Notes under the pieces: generated by a model
What the model was told of the DNA's origin: nothing
Seen by the model: the letters and a program-made list of their open reading frames with translations, nothing else
Databases searched by the model: none
Program-made: the position numbers and the translations under genes
In this document: one piece after another, positions 20,810-21,978 of the stretch
Position numbering within the stretch: the first letter of the stretch is position 1
Layout: each line of letters begins with the position of its first letter
Source of the DNA: Pseudoflavonifractor sp035562355
GTDB lineage: Bacteria > Bacillota > Clostridia > Oscillospirales > Oscillospiraceae
Reading direction: 5' to 3'
Assembly: GCA_035562355.1 (NCBI GenBank)
Contig: DATMXU010000025.1
Span: 1-21,978 of the forward strand
DNA length: 21,978 bases

Positions 20810-21978
20810 ATGTATTACAGCAACTACAACGACTTCAACAGCGACCAGCAGTCCCAGGAGCTCTTTGAAACGGTCGACTTCACGGTGTCCGAAGAGCGGC
20901 AGCCCCCCAAGAAAAAGCGCAAGCTCTGGCCCAAGTTGACCGCTCTTGTTCTGGCCGCCGCCCTGTTAGGCGGACTGGCGGGCGGCGGGGCCGTGTACCT
21001 GTGGGGCGGCGTTCCCGGCAGCACTACCATCTACGGCGGGACCCACACCCCCACGGCGGTCTCGGTGTTCAATGTCAACCAGAAGGACCCCCTGACCCCC
21101 GCCCAGATCTACGCCACCTACGTGGGCTCCACCGTGGGCATCACCACCGAGATCAAAACCACCAACATCTTCGGCCAGCCGGTGCAGAACGCCGCCTCGG
21201 GCTCCGGTTTCGTCATCACCGCCGACGGCTACATCGTCACCAACTACCACGTCATCGACGGAGCCAGCAACATCGAAGTCAGCTTTATGGACGGTAAAAG
21301 CTACGTTGGTACCCTGGTGGGCGGCGACGAGGAGAACGATATCGCCGTTTTGAAGATCGACGCCACCGGCCTCACCCCCGTGGTCATCGGCAGCTCGGAT
21401 GACCTTGTGGTGGGCGACCAGGTCTTCGCCATCGGCAACCCCCTGGGCGAACTGACCTATTCCCTCACCGGCGGCTACGTCTCGGCCCTCAACCGCAGCG
21501 TCACCATGGATAACGGCCGCCGCATGAACTATATCCAGACCGACACGGCCATTAACTCGGGCAATTCCGGCGGCCCCCTCTTCAACATCTATGGCCAGGT
21601 GGTGGGGATCGTCTCGGCCAAGCTCTCCAGCAGCAGCAACTCCTCCGCCGCCTCGGTGGAGGGTCTGGGTTTCGCCATCCCTATGGATGACGTGCAGGAC
21701 ATGATCACCGACATCATCGAGCACGGCTACGTCACCGGCAAACCCTACATGGGCATCGTGGGCGGCAGCGTCAGCGGCGAGGCCCAACGCTACGGCACCC
21801 CCGCGGGAGCCTATGTCATGGGCGTGGTCTCGGGCTCCGGCGCCGATAAGGCCGGCCTCCAGAAGGGGGACATCGTCACCAAGATCGACGACACCGTCGT
21901 CGCCTCCATGGACGACCTGCAGAACGCCAACAAAACCTATAAGGCGGGGGACACCGCCACCCTTGAGGTAAGTCGCTC
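20810..21978 (+). CDS. htrA: HtrA/DegP-like membrane-anchored serine protease, C-terminus cut by window edge
   Basis: S1C proteases degrade misfolded envelope proteins. The visible 389 residues contain a cytosolic N-terminus of about 38 residues ending in KKKRK, one membrane anchor (about 42-65), and a trypsin-like domain with the complete triad: His147 in VTNYHVIDG, Asp177 in EENDIAVLKI and Ser253 in NSGNSGGPLF. GASGSGF-type context is present as AASGSGFVITADG. A Ser-rich insertion, SSSSNSSAAS, lies before GLGFAIP. A PDZ domain starts near YMGIVGGSV and continues with GADKAGLQKGDIVTKIDD to the right edge, so the end is missing. ATG 20810 follows GAAGGAG with a 8-nt spacer. It is the usual Gram-positive HtrA type (anchor rather than cleaved signal peptide). 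Confidence 0.95.
   Translation, partial: MYYSNYNDFNSDQQSQELFETVDFTVSEERQPPKKKRKLWPKLTALVLAAALLGGLAGGGAVYLWGGVPGSTTIYGGTHTPTAVSVFNVNQKDPLTPAQIYATYVGSTVGITTEIKTTNIFGQPVQNAASGSGFVITADGYIVTNYHVIDGASNIEVSFMDGKSYVGTLVGGDEENDIAVLKIDATGLTPVVIGSSDDLVVGDQVFAIGNPLGELTYSLTGGYVSALNRSVTMDNGRRMNYIQTDTAINSGNSGGPLFNIYGQVVGIVSAKLSSSSNSSAASVEGLGFAIPMDDVQDMITDIIEHGYVTGKPYMGIVGGSVSGEAQRYGTPAGAYVMGVVSGSGADKAGLQKGDIVTKIDDTVVASMDDLQNANKTYKAGDTATLEVSR

Noticed and set aside
20966..21787. 273-codon minus-strand frame within htrA
   Set aside because: It is a mirror of the protease coding strand, with Gly/Val/Asp/His repetition and no motif.
1..21978. CRISPR array, prophage, insertion sequence, tRNA or rRNA
   Set aside because: No regularly spaced repeats, integrase/transposase motifs or RNA-gene cores were seen by eye; tRNAscan or Infernal would settle it.

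Overview
The window looks like a chromosomal segment of a high-GC, low-mobility Firmicute, most likely a gut Clostridium of the Oscillospiraceae (Flavonifractor / Pseudoflavonifractor / Lawsonibacter type). The reasons are the G+C-rich codon use together with strong AGGAGG-type ribosome sites, AT-rich sigma-A promoters, and Firmicute-type families (YtvI-like AI-2E permease, YkpA/YbiT-like ABC-F, GtcA/GtrA glycosylation cassette, MocR plus ECF S component). This placement is inferred from gene content, not from a marker gene. I saw no rRNA, tRNA, transposase, phage gene or CRISPR array. There are 21 supported protein genes, two of them cut by the window edges, and most are separated by clear intrinsic terminators.

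Layout. 1-1160 (minus): the N-terminal part of a PepD-like dipeptidase, preceded by an MntP/YtaF-like membrane protein. 1161-2064 (plus): an HD-domain hydrolase with a structured leader, closed by a bidirectional terminator. 2067-4173: a MocR-type regulator divergent from an ECF vitamin-uptake S component. 4176-6564 (minus): release factor 3 and a HAD phosphatase whose promoter overlaps a perfect 21-bp palindrome. 6681-6874 (plus): a 41-residue small protein gene. 6876-7704 (minus): TatD nuclease. 7723-9111 (plus): a cation/proton antiporter behind a fluoride riboswitch. 9123-13719 (minus): metG, a membrane protein overlapping it, and an ABC-F ATPase. 13720-13930: a non-coding tract with a 33-nt direct repeat. 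13946-15256 (plus): a DUF1622 membrane protein coupled to an RlmA-type 23S rRNA methyltransferase. 15282-18027 (minus): a three-gene polyprenyl-phosphate glycosylation operon. 18034-21978 (plus): DEAD-box helicase, AI-2E permease, and an HtrA/DegP-like protease cut by the right edge.

Functional picture. Translation and RNA metabolism recur (RF3, MetRS, ABC-F, RlmA, DEAD-box helicase), beside envelope functions (HtrA, GT2/GT-C/GtrA cassette, antiporter, permeases). Four points merit attention. (1) A fluoride-sensing riboswitch, with aptamer and terminator sharing the same bases, controls a lone antiporter. (2) The MocR regulator carries Arg where the PLP-binding Lys should be. (3) The ABC-F protein has one apparently intact and one thoroughly degenerate ATP site. 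(4) Several promoter-proximal palindromes and structured leaders are not explained by known motifs. No single unprecedented multi-gene system is evident; the novelty lies in these regulators and sites.
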